Shown here piece after piece: positions 1 to 11,159 of a stretch of 64,000 nt of DNA (positions within the stretch are counted from its first letter, which is position 1; each line of letters begins with the position of its first letter). The position numbers and the translations under genes are program-made. Source of the DNA: Glandiceps talaboti (taxonomy: Eukaryota > Hemichordata > Enteropneusta > Spengelidae). The stretch is from assembly GCF_964340395.1 (NCBI RefSeq), contig NC_135569.1, positions 2,995,400-3,059,399 on the forward strand, read 5' to 3'. The notes under the pieces were generated by a model that made no database searches, was not told the origin of the DNA, and worked only from the letters and a program-made list of their open reading frames with translations.

Positions 1-1226
1 TGACTCAATGATATTTTTTTGGATGAGACCCGAAATTTATGTCATGAAAATAATTGTGTTAACCGACATGATTATGAGTTGTATGTTTTTAAAAGATTGA
101 AAACAGTGTCTGGAACTGGAATATACAACTTTATATTGTAACCTATCCTGTATATACACGACAACCACTGTGTACTCGATCCACCAGACGACGGATCACA
201 GGCGATGTGATATTTCATGTCTTTAATGAGATTTTTACGATTTTATAAACCTTCGTACCGTAAAATACGCTCTTCGGTACTTTGAACGGATGAATAAATG
301 CGGTTTTTCTTGCACGGAAACATCGGAAGGTCATTCAGTAGTTGCAAAACCATAAAGATTTTATCATTTCACTGTCTTGCCCGATTGACCTATCATGACA
401 TTTCCTCATCTCTCTTAACACGTTCCCCGTATGTAACGTCAGACGTGACGTCAATGGATTCAGTCATATCGCATATGGTTATATCAGGGAACTGACTTAT
501 ATAGTCAGGGGGAGCTACAGTCAGTAAAAGAGAAGTTCGTATATTCGAATGTTGATGGACATCACGTTGAGGTCGCCCCCCCCCCCCGATACGTTTGTAC
601 AGGGTATGTTACAACTGATAACGTATCAACCCAATAATGTAGTAAACATTGACTGATACAGTATGAAAACAACCGGTGATGTCAACCAAGCACTTCAATA
701 AAGTCCACCGCATACCACTAAACTGTACCGTACGTACTTCACAACAACATATCCGCCCCGGAGGGGGGGGGGGGTACTCCCCACATTGTCAGACAGGGTG
801 TGAAGCCCAAGTTCAAAACAGCTACCCACATATAATCCAAAAACAAACCCATTGTTAGTGATTTTCAGTCACAACCATATTCTGATATTCTGATGCTGTG
901 AAGGCAGTGTTATAGCATGGAGAAGGATTCCATGTTATCAACGCCATAGTCAGGGAGATGAAAATTCGACCCATGGTTTGGGATTTTCCCGTGAAAATGG
1001 ACACATTTTGGCGGCGCATACCTGTATACCGTTTTATGTGATGGGAATACCCTTTCCGGGCATATCACTCGCCATCGTACCATACATGCACTTAATTCAA
1101 CACCGAAATTCATTTTGCAGCTCTACGCGGTTCGAATTTAGAATGCATACCAAGACTTTTGATATTTTTTGAAAACACAAATTTGACTAACGTTGTCTTC
1201 TTTATCTTACTCTGTATACAATACAG
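1..1226. other. Upstream or intronic sequence before the first recognised exon
   Basis: No exon could be supported here. The stretch holds a poly-C run near 575-588 and a poly-G run near 763-774. If the SH2 gene that follows has an amino-terminal part, it lies to the left of the window or in small exons that were not recognised. Confidence 0.4.
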
Positions 1227-1341
1227 TACTGGGAGAAATTCCTTGATGCAATGAAGTTAGCATTCCCTGATGACCCACACCTGAAGACAGTAAAAAATAA
1301 TAGGGTTTTCAAACTATTACATCACGTCTTCGTCACTAAAG
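1227..1341 (+). CDS. SH2-gene exon A (linker/EF-hand-like)
   Basis: The acceptor is tacag before TACTGG and the donor is AAAG followed by gtatgt. The exon encodes about 38 residues, YWEKFLDAM to VFVTKG. It starts in phase 0 and ends in phase 1, matching the next exon. Confidence 0.65.
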
Positions 1342-2073
1342 GTATGTATTAATGAAGAAGTCTCAAACATAGACTGGCAAAGTTGTGATTTTGATTTCAT
1401 GTATTTATTTATTTCTGGTGTTCGTGAATAAAAATACTGAAATCTCGCGTGACCATGAAACCTCGTTCTCATCTGAATCGCCAGTCTTGATTCCGATGAA
1501 AACCACGTCTGTAACAACGCAAGATTTCAGATTTCACGCACAAATTTCAGAGCGATAATTATCCACAAGTTGAGTTGCATGCTCAAGCGATTTGTACTAC
1601 ACAAAGAAATATGCACTGTGGTTTACATGGTTTTCAACGTACCCATTTACATGTAAATAACTCCAGTAACATGATTTCATACACCAAATTAGTCATACTC
1701 TGTTCAATTCCAATGTTATTGTCAATGTGTGTTACTTTCCCTTTGTATTTGATCCAGGGGATAAACGTGACCAAATCGAAGTTGGAAAATTTACCAAATT
1801 GTTGGGATGGTTTGGTCCATTCAAGAAGCAAGGAAATGGGCATTGTATTTGTCTACACAATGTAAGAGTAAAGATTATTGCAGTGTATGCTTGCTATTAA
1901 TTCTGAGTGCTCTCTGTCGGGTGGAAGTAACAGTATTCATTTCATCTTTCGTTATAATGACTGATAAATAAACCATCTAACCTGTCTGATAGAATTTATA
2001 TTTTGAAATCCATATTTTGAAATCGTAATAGTACACCACCACCACCACCACCACCACCACCACCACCACCACC

Positions 2074-2125
<52 letters not shown>

Positions 2126-5100
2126 CCAGCAATATCAATACCACCATCACCACCATCACATGCACCACCCTCATCTTCCCCTCCTCCTCCCCCTCCTTCT
2201 TCCCCTCCTACTCCTCCTCCGCCTGTGGAGTAGGGGCCACAAGTTTTCTCCAACCACAACGATTATTGGCAAGTGTAGCATGTACAGATGCATAGAGCAA
2301 TTGAGTAATAAACATAAGTAGATAATATTTTTGATGTTTATTACTGTAGGTACACACACTTATAGAAGGCAGTAGGTCAAAGAAGGGCAAACATGAAATG
2401 CAAAGGTAGGAATTTCCCTTGTATTTCATATGTTTTGTGTTTTTTTGAATTGATTCTGTTGCACTACGTGCCTGCATATGTATGATGTTATGTATAATGT
2501 GCCTGCATATGTATGCTGTTATTGTTGACCATTGCACGGTTATATTATTTTCTATATTGATAGTCAGTGTCAAAACTCCTTGAGTTAGGGTTTGAGATCA
2601 ACGTCAGAGACAAAGATCAGATATTAAAGTTCAAGAATGGTGTATAAAACATTCTTGCCAACTTTCTGTCCATGCTCCATCAATGAAACTGCTAGTGGCA
2701 AATCGTAATGATGTCAGTTGTACATATTTCGAGTTCAACAAATCCATAGATATATTAAAGTTTATTTTAATAACGAAGGGCTTTCGATGTTATGTGCAAT
2801 TTTTAATGTTTCCACTTCTTATACAGTTGGTTTGGAGGATATATGGACCAAACACAGGCTGAAGATTACCTTGCTGGTCAACCAAAAGGAACGTTCCTAC
2901 TTCGCTTCAGTGAAAGTCTGGCTGAGCAAGGAGGATTTTCATTGGCTGTTAAATCATCAGAGGCTGACACAGTTCATTTGAATATTTTGGTAAGTAGATA
3001 CATACTATGACACGTATCCAAATCACTAAATATTACCATATTATTTGGTCTGCATTAAAAGTGTTTGTCAAAGAACTGATCATTGAAATGTATTACTTTA
3101 TCCTCCAGAGTGCCATGTCATGTACAGCTACATAATACGACCTTTTACCACAAGTAATTTTCCACGTAACAAAAAGGAAGCTTAAACAATCCATCCAAAC
3201 TGAAGTTTCAAAGTCTGTACTTTGTTAATCGATATAAACATGATGTGTGGACTCCTGAAATTGTTACAAATATGACACATTTGCTTATAATAGTCATAGT
3301 CACGGTGTGTTAAGATAGTGAAAACTCTCATATACTCCAGGGCCCATGCTACCATTGTAGTGTATATATTATCGTGGTATTCTAAAGGTTATACACAGTT
3401 ATTTTGCAGACTATTACCTGAAAAACGCTGTATTCATTGTCAAATGTATTGTGTTAAATGCCAGAGATTCACCCAGCTTCTTGCATTAGTATCATCTTAT
3501 CAGTGGAACAATACGGAATTATAGGACAATTCGTTTGTTCTGGACCTGTACAGTGTATTCTATAGCTCTGCTACACAACTGTTTTTCACACCTAAATTGC
3601 GAGTGCAAACCGACCTTTATATTTTATGGTTGACATAAAGAATTCTCATTTTCCTGCCATGTATTTGAATATCATGTTATCAAATAAACAATATTATAGG
3701 TGTATACAATGTACAATCCATAACCTCATGAGGTTATACAGCAAAGAATACAACACATGCCAGACTAGCTACTCGCCATTTTTTCATTGTGAATTTTACT
3801 TTCATTTCTTAATGCCAAATTGATATCTAAATACATATGTGAGCTTAGCTACTGCCAAGCGATATTGTCATCATTTCCAACTTTAAGATCTCGTTATATA
3901 TGTATGTATCACTGCATGCAGCAAATGTTGGGACTGTATAGACTGCACTTTAACAGGAAATTGAATTCAAATCTATTGACATACGTGTCGAAGTTTACTA
4001 TAGAACTAAGCAAGAATCACGTGATTATAAGCTGGTAATTGCATAGTAATGAACCCATTTCGTGTTATGCCTGCTGATTTTTATCACTAGATTCTTAATA
4101 TGCATACCTGAATGGATGATTGCTATAAACGCCTGTCAAAAGTCAGAAAACATATTTGTTCATGCATGTAAAATACGTTTTCAATTGATTTCAGAGTCGA
4201 TGTTTTTATACCTTTATCTCCAAACCTCTCGTTTCATGTGCTGCCTTTAAAAATAGCGTAATAGTGTTTATTATATATGTGTAAGACGCACGAATGGAAT
4301 GATGCAATATGGCGTGTATTGACAGAGAGATCACATCAAAGGGTTGCATGAAGAGCCGAGATATGACAGACAATAAGATAACTGTTGGTAAAATCTGACT
4401 ATCACAGCATTTCTTGACATAAGATGACTCATTGAAGCGACTTATAAACTTAAGTTGTGTGACTGGGTCAATGAGTCTGTCTGAATATAAGACACTAATT
4501 CCATTACATCATGACAAGTACAATGAATACGGACTGAAAGAATTTCCGATTTCACGATAACCTATATTATCAGCAGTGAGGAATGAACAAAGTATAGCAT
4601 TTGACACTTTTATGTCACCTTTCTCAATTAACCTGAATATGTATAAATATTTGCATTTCTGCTAAATTCCTTTATTAATAACAAAATTCAAATATGAAAT
4701 AATCAGTCATACATAATACTACATATTTGAAGGAAAAGTTAATTTAATACAAACAAAGTACTAGTAAACCACATGAGCGTTATTGATTCATATTATAGTT
4801 TGACTGATCTAGGTACGTCTGTCTGTCTGTCTGTCTGTCTGCTCAACGTGATTTATCGAATTTTGAAATTAACATAAAGGAAAACGTAGAGAGCCGCCAA
4901 TTGGATATCTGTTTCCTTGTCTATGAAACCGGGCAACAGTCTAAATCCATTTCCGACATTTGCACGGTTGATTTATTCTCTTGTGCGTTAAACTGCTTTT
5001 ATGGTGGATATCATGACACTGCTTGTAGCTCTGCGAATTAACTCGGTTGTCAACTGGTTGACACGTACATTTGATACTAAATTTTGCAACACATATTGAA

Positions 5101-5834
5101 ACTGTAAGAAATTCAGAAATTACAATTGTGTGCCCTGTAATTCAGAAATTACAATTGTGTGCCCTGTAATTCAGAAATTACAATTGTGTGCCCTGTAATT
5201 CAGAAATTACAATTGTGTGCCCTGTAATTCAGAAATTACAATTGTGTGCCCTGTAATTCAGAAATTACAATTGTGTGCCCTGTAATTCAGAAATTACAAT
5301 TGTGTGCCCTGTAATTCAGAAATTACAATTGTGTGCCCTGTAATTCAGAAATTACAATTGTGTGCCCTGTAATGACGAAATTGGAATATATCTTTTTTAT
5401 TTTACTTTGCTCTGCATTCAAAACACAGGAAACAAAACACAGGAAAATGAAATAATGAAACGAAAATAATGAGTGTAATATTAAAGCCTGATAATATACT
5501 TATAGATTGTTGACATGGACAAGGGTTTAAATACAGTAGGCTTAATTGCGTTCTTCACTTCTACTTGTTGCAATGTGATCACATACAAAAACATGACGTT
5601 TACTTTCAGGGTGACCCCAAGAAGGGAGCCAAGGAAAGTCCATACAAGGCATATTTACATTTGGACGGTGAGGCGGACATGTATAATGACCTTGTCACAT
5701 TTGTGGAGCGAAGATTACGGGCAGACCCTGTGATTACATTTGGAGAGGATGAAGTGTACTGCCGAAAGACTTGTCCAAATCTGCCACTAAATGCTCAATT
5801 CACTGGTTATCGCAAGGCAAGCAAGGCAAAATAG
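1227..5834 (+). CDS. STAT/CBL-like SH2-domain protein, 3' part of gene (4 exons seen)
   Basis: Four exons at 1227-1341, 1758-1861, 2827-2989 and 5610-5834 are bounded by AG/GT sites. Exons 1-2 encode a helical, EF-hand/linker-like segment (YWEKFLDAMKLAF...VGKFTKLLGWFGPF). Exon 3 opens an SH2 domain with WFGGYMDQTQAEDYL and GTFLLRFSES, the latter matching the STAT1/3 form of the phosphotyrosine pocket with its beta-B5 Arg. Exon 4 completes the SH2 (YKAYLHLDG...LVTFVERRL) and ends at TAG 5832-5834. A helical/EF-hand-like region just before an SH2 is known in STATs and in the CBL TKB domain. No STAT tail with a phosphotyrosine and transactivation region follows. Phases agree for exons 1-2 (phase 1) and 3-4 (phase 0), but exon 2 ends in phase 0 while exon 3 starts one base into a codon, so a small exon of length 3n+2 is probably missing between 1861 and 2827. 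The 5' end is outside the window or not recognised. Cytoplasmic adaptor or signalling role is inferred. Confidence 0.72.
1758..1861 (+). CDS. SH2-gene exon B (linker/EF-hand-like)
   Basis: The acceptor is gatccag and the donor is CACAAT followed by gtaaga. The exon encodes GDKRDQIEVGKFTKLLGWFGPF and on to CLHN. It enters in phase 1 and leaves in phase 0. The phase does not fit exon C directly. Confidence 0.6.
2034..2222. repeat. (CCA)n/(CAA)n trinucleotide repeat and polypyrimidine tract
   Basis: Long CCA/ACC triplets run from about 2034 to 2088. They are followed by CAA triplets to about 2123, then a (CTC/CCT)-rich pyrimidine tract at about 2172-2222. All lies in the intron between exons B and C. 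Long open frames here are only repeat translations. Confidence 0.9.
2827..2989 (+). CDS. SH2-gene exon C (SH2 N-terminal half)
   Basis: The acceptor is tatacag and the donor is ATTTTG followed by gtaagt. The SH2 frame is T|TGG TTT, encoding WFGGYMDQTQ, GTFLLRFSES and GGFSLAV. The Arg of FLLRFS is the expected phosphotyrosine contact. The exon ends in phase 0. Confidence 0.8.
4815..4842. repeat. (CTGT)n microsatellite
   Basis: About seven tandem CTGT units lie in the last intron of the SH2 gene. Confidence 0.85.
5110..5370. repeat. 29-bp x 9 perfect tandem repeat
   Basis: Nine identical 29-bp units start at 5110 and every 29 bases after that, the last at 5342-5370. Each unit starts AATTCAGAAATTACAATTG and ends GTGTGCCCTGT. 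No difference between copies was seen. The array ends abruptly where the next unit changes to AATGACG. It lies about 240 bases before the last SH2-gene exon. Confidence 0.95.
5610..5834 (+). CDS. SH2-gene terminal exon (SH2 C-terminal half and stop)
   Basis: The acceptor is actttcag before GGTGACCCC, in phase 0. The exon encodes 74 residues from GDPKKGAKESPYKAYLHLDG to GYRKASKAK and then TAG. The hydrophobic strand and the LVTFVERRL helix fit the second half of an SH2 fold. The tail after the SH2 is short and basic. Confidence 0.75.
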   Translation, partial: GDPKKGAKESPYKAYLHLDGEADMYNDLVTFVERRLRADPVITFGEDEVYCRKTCPNLPLNAQFTGYRKASKAK

Positions 5835-6198
5835 ACTGACGTAGTCAATGTCTGAATTCAAATGAGGCTGAAGACTTTATGTTTGCACGTTTCAGATTGA
5901 AGTGACAATCAATTCGATATCGAGGCTCCAAAAATTTGTCGTCTGCTCGTTCCTTTTTACAGTACATATCACGCCCTTAAAGTCGAACACTCGAGTTGCT
6001 TCCTCTTTACAACTAACTGCCGAGTAGTGTGCTCATAGTTATTTTACGCCCACCTTGTCAAAGAATTTGTATTTGAAACTTCTGAATTTATCATAAAAAC
6101 AGTTTTACCTATTTTAGGGACTGTATTATCTGCAACTATTCCACCCGTAGTCTTCAAACATTATTTTTCTAACTCAACTTCACGATAAAATGGTAAGG

Positions 6199-6204
6199 AA
6201 TAAA
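6199..6204 (+). terminator. Candidate polyadenylation signal of SH2 gene
   Basis: AATAAA lies about 365 bases after the stop codon, with T-rich sequence downstream. It is the first good hexamer after the stop on this strand. Confidence 0.45.
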
Positions 6205-6209
6205 ATTGT

Positions 6210-7730
6210 AAAACGTTTGTTCCTTTTCATTATTTTATTTAGGTATAATTTTTATTCGATGTTCCTAATAACTATTTTGAAGTAAATGCTGCTGTTATAT
6301 ATGTGTTTAATCCGTCAGTTCTTGGTTTATAACATTGGCCAGTTTTGTAGCGTTGAACACATAAATAATCCGTTATTTGTCTTTGGGGATACACCAAACC
6401 TGATTAAATCCTACTTAGTCTTGTTTATAACACACCTTAGGATATATTATTGATTTAGACTTGTAGGGTTATTTCTATTGTTGACGCCTATGGCATATAC
6501 AGTTACCAAATCAATGTTTAATTAATTCTGTATTCTGTTCGGTGTTATACTTTAATGATGTCATCACGTCCATTACTCTGAATCGTTTATCTTGTTCATA
6601 TTTATAGTCTATTTCATATCTTTTATTTTTTAATTTATTCATAAGTTAAACGAGTTTGCATACATAAAAGTTAAACCTGACATGTAAAAATTACTTAGAT
6701 ACATTTTTCGAGGGTTGCAAACCTATATTTCGGTTTACCTGCTTATATTTGTTATCAAATGTTATCAATGCAATCGTCTAACAAGACCCCATTTTAGTGT
6801 TTACTGTTTGTGTCAGGTATGTTTTCATTCAAGATATTCAAGTGCCCAAATATCGATATATTTATTTTTTATTTTCCTACAAGGTTACCTCATTATAAAA
6901 GCCCAATAGTAAGAAGATATATTGAAATCATAATATTCATAGAATTGCTTTGTATGCATACACAGGGTTAAAATACAATTAACGCCGACCTTGTAACAAG
7001 TGATAGAACTCTCTTGTGGAGGATGAGTTATTGATATTATATCTTCCTGTGCAGTAGCTGTGTCTGTTGGGATAAACCCATGAATACGTCTATTGAGAGT
7101 AAAATTGAAATTCTACCTTAACAGTCATTGAGATACACTTTAACAACTCGTCAGTGTAAGATAGAGAAGCCTGTATACCTGTATGATAACATTCTCCCTG
7201 TGACGTCATAGTTCGCTAGATGAAGAGGTTATTGAAAGTCTTTGAACTATTAATGACTTTATCCTCAAAATTCTAAACGCCATCTTTTGATAGATGTGTG
7301 TCAACATTTTTAAAGGCCGTTCAGTTTGTGTCTACCTTTCATTATTGTGTTAAGCTTCCACCCCTTCAAATCTCCACTTTAACAAATCAAACATACACTT
7401 ATTGAACATTGTCACTGTGATATGAATGATGGGTATGACGAGTTATGTGTACAGTACTTGATAAGGCAAGTGTGTCTTTCTATAAGTAGTACTACGAGAC
7501 TATAATATTGTACTCTTACGTGACAGAGTTTGTGAAACCTTTAAAGTTCAGTTTTGTTGAGCTCATATCATTTCCATTTATGTTATTGTTTAATAGCTTG
7601 TTATCGGTACGTGTATAACATTTTGACAGTGAATACATAAAATAATAACATGGTTATATTTATCATTAGAAAATTATTGTCATAGATCTGTAATTTATAT
7701 GTTTACAGTACATTTGCGCTGTTTTTATTA
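6210..7730. other. Intergenic stretch without a recognised gene
   Basis: AT-rich unique-looking sequence. No coding signature, RNA gene or clear repeat was recognised. Confidence 0.4.
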
Positions 7731-7732
7731 TT

Positions 7733-10012
7733 AGCTCCGCTGTCAGCGAAAGCTGAAAGCGTAGCTTTAGGTATAGGTGGGTATTGAGGTATAGAGAGTA
7801 GAGTGAATCATAGGTGTCCGTCAAACTTTTATATTTTTACTATCTACTCCGGAAGTGACAGTCGGAATTCTTCGATATTTGGTGTGCATGTTCCCTGGGG
7901 GGAGGCTATTCAGATTTGTTCATGCCAAGTTGATCTGTGCCATTTTCAATTTTTTATGATTTTTTTTCATAAAATGTCATTTTCATCAACTCCTTGAAAA
8001 CCTCTTATTAGATTGCTTTGATATCTGGCGTGTTGATGCGCAGGGGGTAGCTTACTCAGATTTGTTAATTTCAAGTCAGCACATCCTCATTTTTATTTTT
8101 TATGATTTTTTTTTTTGTAATTTGAAAAAAAAATGAATATGTTAATGAGCATAATGACCGACGCCATATTGGAAATCAGTCGACGAGACTTTAAGTAAAC
8201 TGCCACTTTTCAAAAGACACTATTGACGTCAAACAAGCAATGTAATATGTGCTATAGTCATAATTCTACGCATTGGGCGCCCAAATGACAAGCGTTTGTT
8301 CGAAACAGGGTTGTAAACTTCAAATCAGTCCGCAACATCCTCATTTGCATACTCTATCCTGATTCGACCAGAAGCTGAAGGTGACCTCATTTGACCGAGC
8401 GATTTTCCACAGCAAGCATCTTGAGTATCAACACAGGACGTTCTTGGTACTCACTAAAATCACACTTCAGACCCACTATAAAAGTGTGATGTTTTCAGAT
8501 AACATGTAACTTGTGGTTAATTCTATATTGTCGTGCAATTTGGAATGACAGTGAACCAGAATTCAGACAACTTGCGTAAGGAAGGGCATGCCAGACATGC
8601 GGTTGAAGTTATGGCCGACAGTTCACATGTAAAGTTAAACGACATGAACGTGTCTTGCCTTTCCAAAATGCAAATATTTGGCAAGTAAAAATAATTAAAA
8701 TAATTACAACTTTAATTTGGCTTTAGACTTTGCATTATGTTTTGTGTATCTTTCCCCGTTTTACATGTAAATCCGAAAAGGTTCTCTCTCATCATGTCAT
8801 CAGTGTCAGTGATCATACCGCGCGGGGCTGCTTTGAGTACGAGCGAAGTGAGGCATGTTGAGGTATTTTGTTGAGAATTATAAATATTGCGAAATGTCAA
8901 GTACAAGGTTTAAATACAATGGAATGATGAAAAAAATGGCAGAGTCTGCTGACAGGCGCCGGTCACAAGAAATACTGTGAATTAAAATATCAGACGATGT
9001 ATGTATTAATCGCCGACAATCCACCCGTATGCATGAGGGACTAACCCGGAAGCAAGTCGTTGTCAGCCATACGTTACAGTGGTAACATCGTCCGAGAAAT
9101 CGCTGCGTTCAGAGTGTCATTATTCACAGAATTGTTGTTTTCGAGTGAAAACCCGTCTTGAATTGTATAATTCTAACAAATGAAGACATGTCAAGTTATA
9201 TTTTGAAAGTTGTATCGCTAGTTTGAGACGATTTTCTCACGTACTATCGAGGCTTACTTGGAAGTAGTAGGACCTTACTCCAGTTCATCGGGAAGTTTAG
9301 CCAGTCCGATAATTCTTTCTGGTTTAGTTTACAACACTTTTGATCACGCAGATTTTGTTGTTGTGATGAAAAGAAATTAAAAAAAAGATCATTTCAACCA
9401 TTTCGTTGTGTTTTCTTTGTGAAAGGTAACCGAACATGAACGAGTGTTACCACTGTAACGTATGGCTGAGAATGACTCTCTTCCGGGTACTTGAGATTGT
9501 CGCCGTACGGAAACTAAGATGGCGATTAATACATTTCTTCCCTATATATATCTACCACAACTAGTACAAGTTGAATGTTGTTGACTTTGTAAATTTGTTA
9601 GAAAATTGAAATTCAAATTGCCTCAAAATTATTTTAGATCCCTAGTTTATTTCATTCATCATTAAAATTTTCCAGGGTTACAGCTGTAAGACACTGCAAT
9701 TATTTATAGCCAACCTCAAAATCCTCTTTTTTTTCTTTTTCTTGTGTGCATTTCCCAGTCATTTTTTTCTGAGATTTTGTGCAATTTTTCATAACAGTAG
9801 ATTTTTGTTATAAAATGGTGACTATGGTATAAAAGTACAATACATTACCAACTTCTGTGTAAAATGTGTTTTATAGTGAGACATCATATGAAACCACTAA
9901 CCACTTTATTGCATCGCTAAAACAAAACTGCATAGTGAAGAGCTGATGACCTGAACCACTTCTACATGTCACCAAAATAAAAAATTAAATTAAAAAAAAA
10001 AACAGCGGAGCT
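7733..10012. mobile_element. 2.28-kb non-coding element with 12-bp terminal inverted repeats
   Basis: The left end reads TAGCTCCGCTGT (7732-7743) and the right end reads ACAGCGGAGCTA (10002-10013), an exact inverted match. The trinucleotide ATT flanks both sides (7730-7732 and 10013-10015), a possible 3-bp target duplication. No transposase open frame is seen inside, so it would be a non-autonomous DNA-transposon-like element. Part of the interior is taken by a second inverted-repeat element at 9001-9534. The ends are short, so chance cannot be ruled out without other genomic copies. Confidence 0.55.
9001..9534. mobile_element. Nested fold-back element with roughly 88-bp inverted arms
   Basis: The left arm 9001-9088 (ATGTATTAATCGCC, then ACCCGGAAG, then CAGCCATACGTTACAGTGG) matches the reverse complement of 9446-9534 with a few gaps and substitutions. 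About 350 bases lie between the arms. There is no coding content. It looks like a MITE inserted in, or part of, the larger element at 7733-10012. Confidence 0.7.
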
Positions 10013-10574
10013 ATTCTGACCGATAGGTCGCTTGTGTATTTATTTGTTTTCAGTACACTTTTAGACTGAAAAAGCTGTCGTTGTTTGAGACAATCACTCA
10101 CTAACTAACTAAAAGATTACTGGACAATTTGATAAGATGTAATTAATATTACGATAAGTAATTGATTACGTTATCAATTGTAAGTTTAACTGCCAAAGCT
10201 ACACCACATTGCTTAGACTAGTATACTCATTTTGAATACAAATCGCCAGGAACAGGTTTTGCATTTTTGATAGTTTCTCGCATATGGTAATCACAGCTCT
10301 TCATCACAAAGTTGTTAAATATCATTTTCCATGTCGGCGATCAAGATATAAAGTATCTCATATATGCACTTTTGAATGTGTGCTTCTCAATAGAGTTTAA
10401 TTAGAACTTAAATTCATAGAACTTCCAAAATGAAGATGTACATGTACATATTAATAAATAATGGGACTGAGTTTCATTCAATATGGTTACATGCTCTGAA
10501 TATCAGATGTATTGGTATTTATGTCTCGAAGTGCTCCATTACTGTCATAGGAAGTAGTGATAGAATACTATATA

Positions 10575-10578
10575 TGTA

Positions 10579-10609
<31 letters not shown>

Positions 10610-10676
10610 ATGTATGTATGTATGTATGTATGTATGTATGTATGTACTGCACTGTACTGTACTGTATGTATGTATG
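10575..10676. repeat. (GT)n and (ATGT)n microsatellite
   Basis: A short (GT)n run is followed by about twelve ATGT units and a few ACTGT units. Confidence 0.9.
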
Positions 10677-10772
10677 TTTCTGCTTGCATTTAAGGATGGA
10701 TGGGTGGATGGGTAAATGTGTATAGAAATATGTCCCCGCTGAATTGTCTGTGCATATTCAGTTCAGTATCTG

Positions 10773-11004
<232 letters not shown>

Positions 11005-11159
11005 AAGTCTATGTAGGATAAATCTAGCATATTAGCAGTGGTACTGATTTTGTTTGACTTGACTTCAAATTGATGCATACCTCGTTCTTAAGAAAAAGAG
11101 ATTTGAAATGTTGGCTAATTACTTGAAAGTCAACTCTTACAGTAAAAATAGTTATGACA

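Noticed and set aside
1977-2259. Poly-Val, poly-Gly and poly-Leu frames
   Set aside because: They come from the CCA/CAA trinucleotide repeat in an intron and have no splice support.
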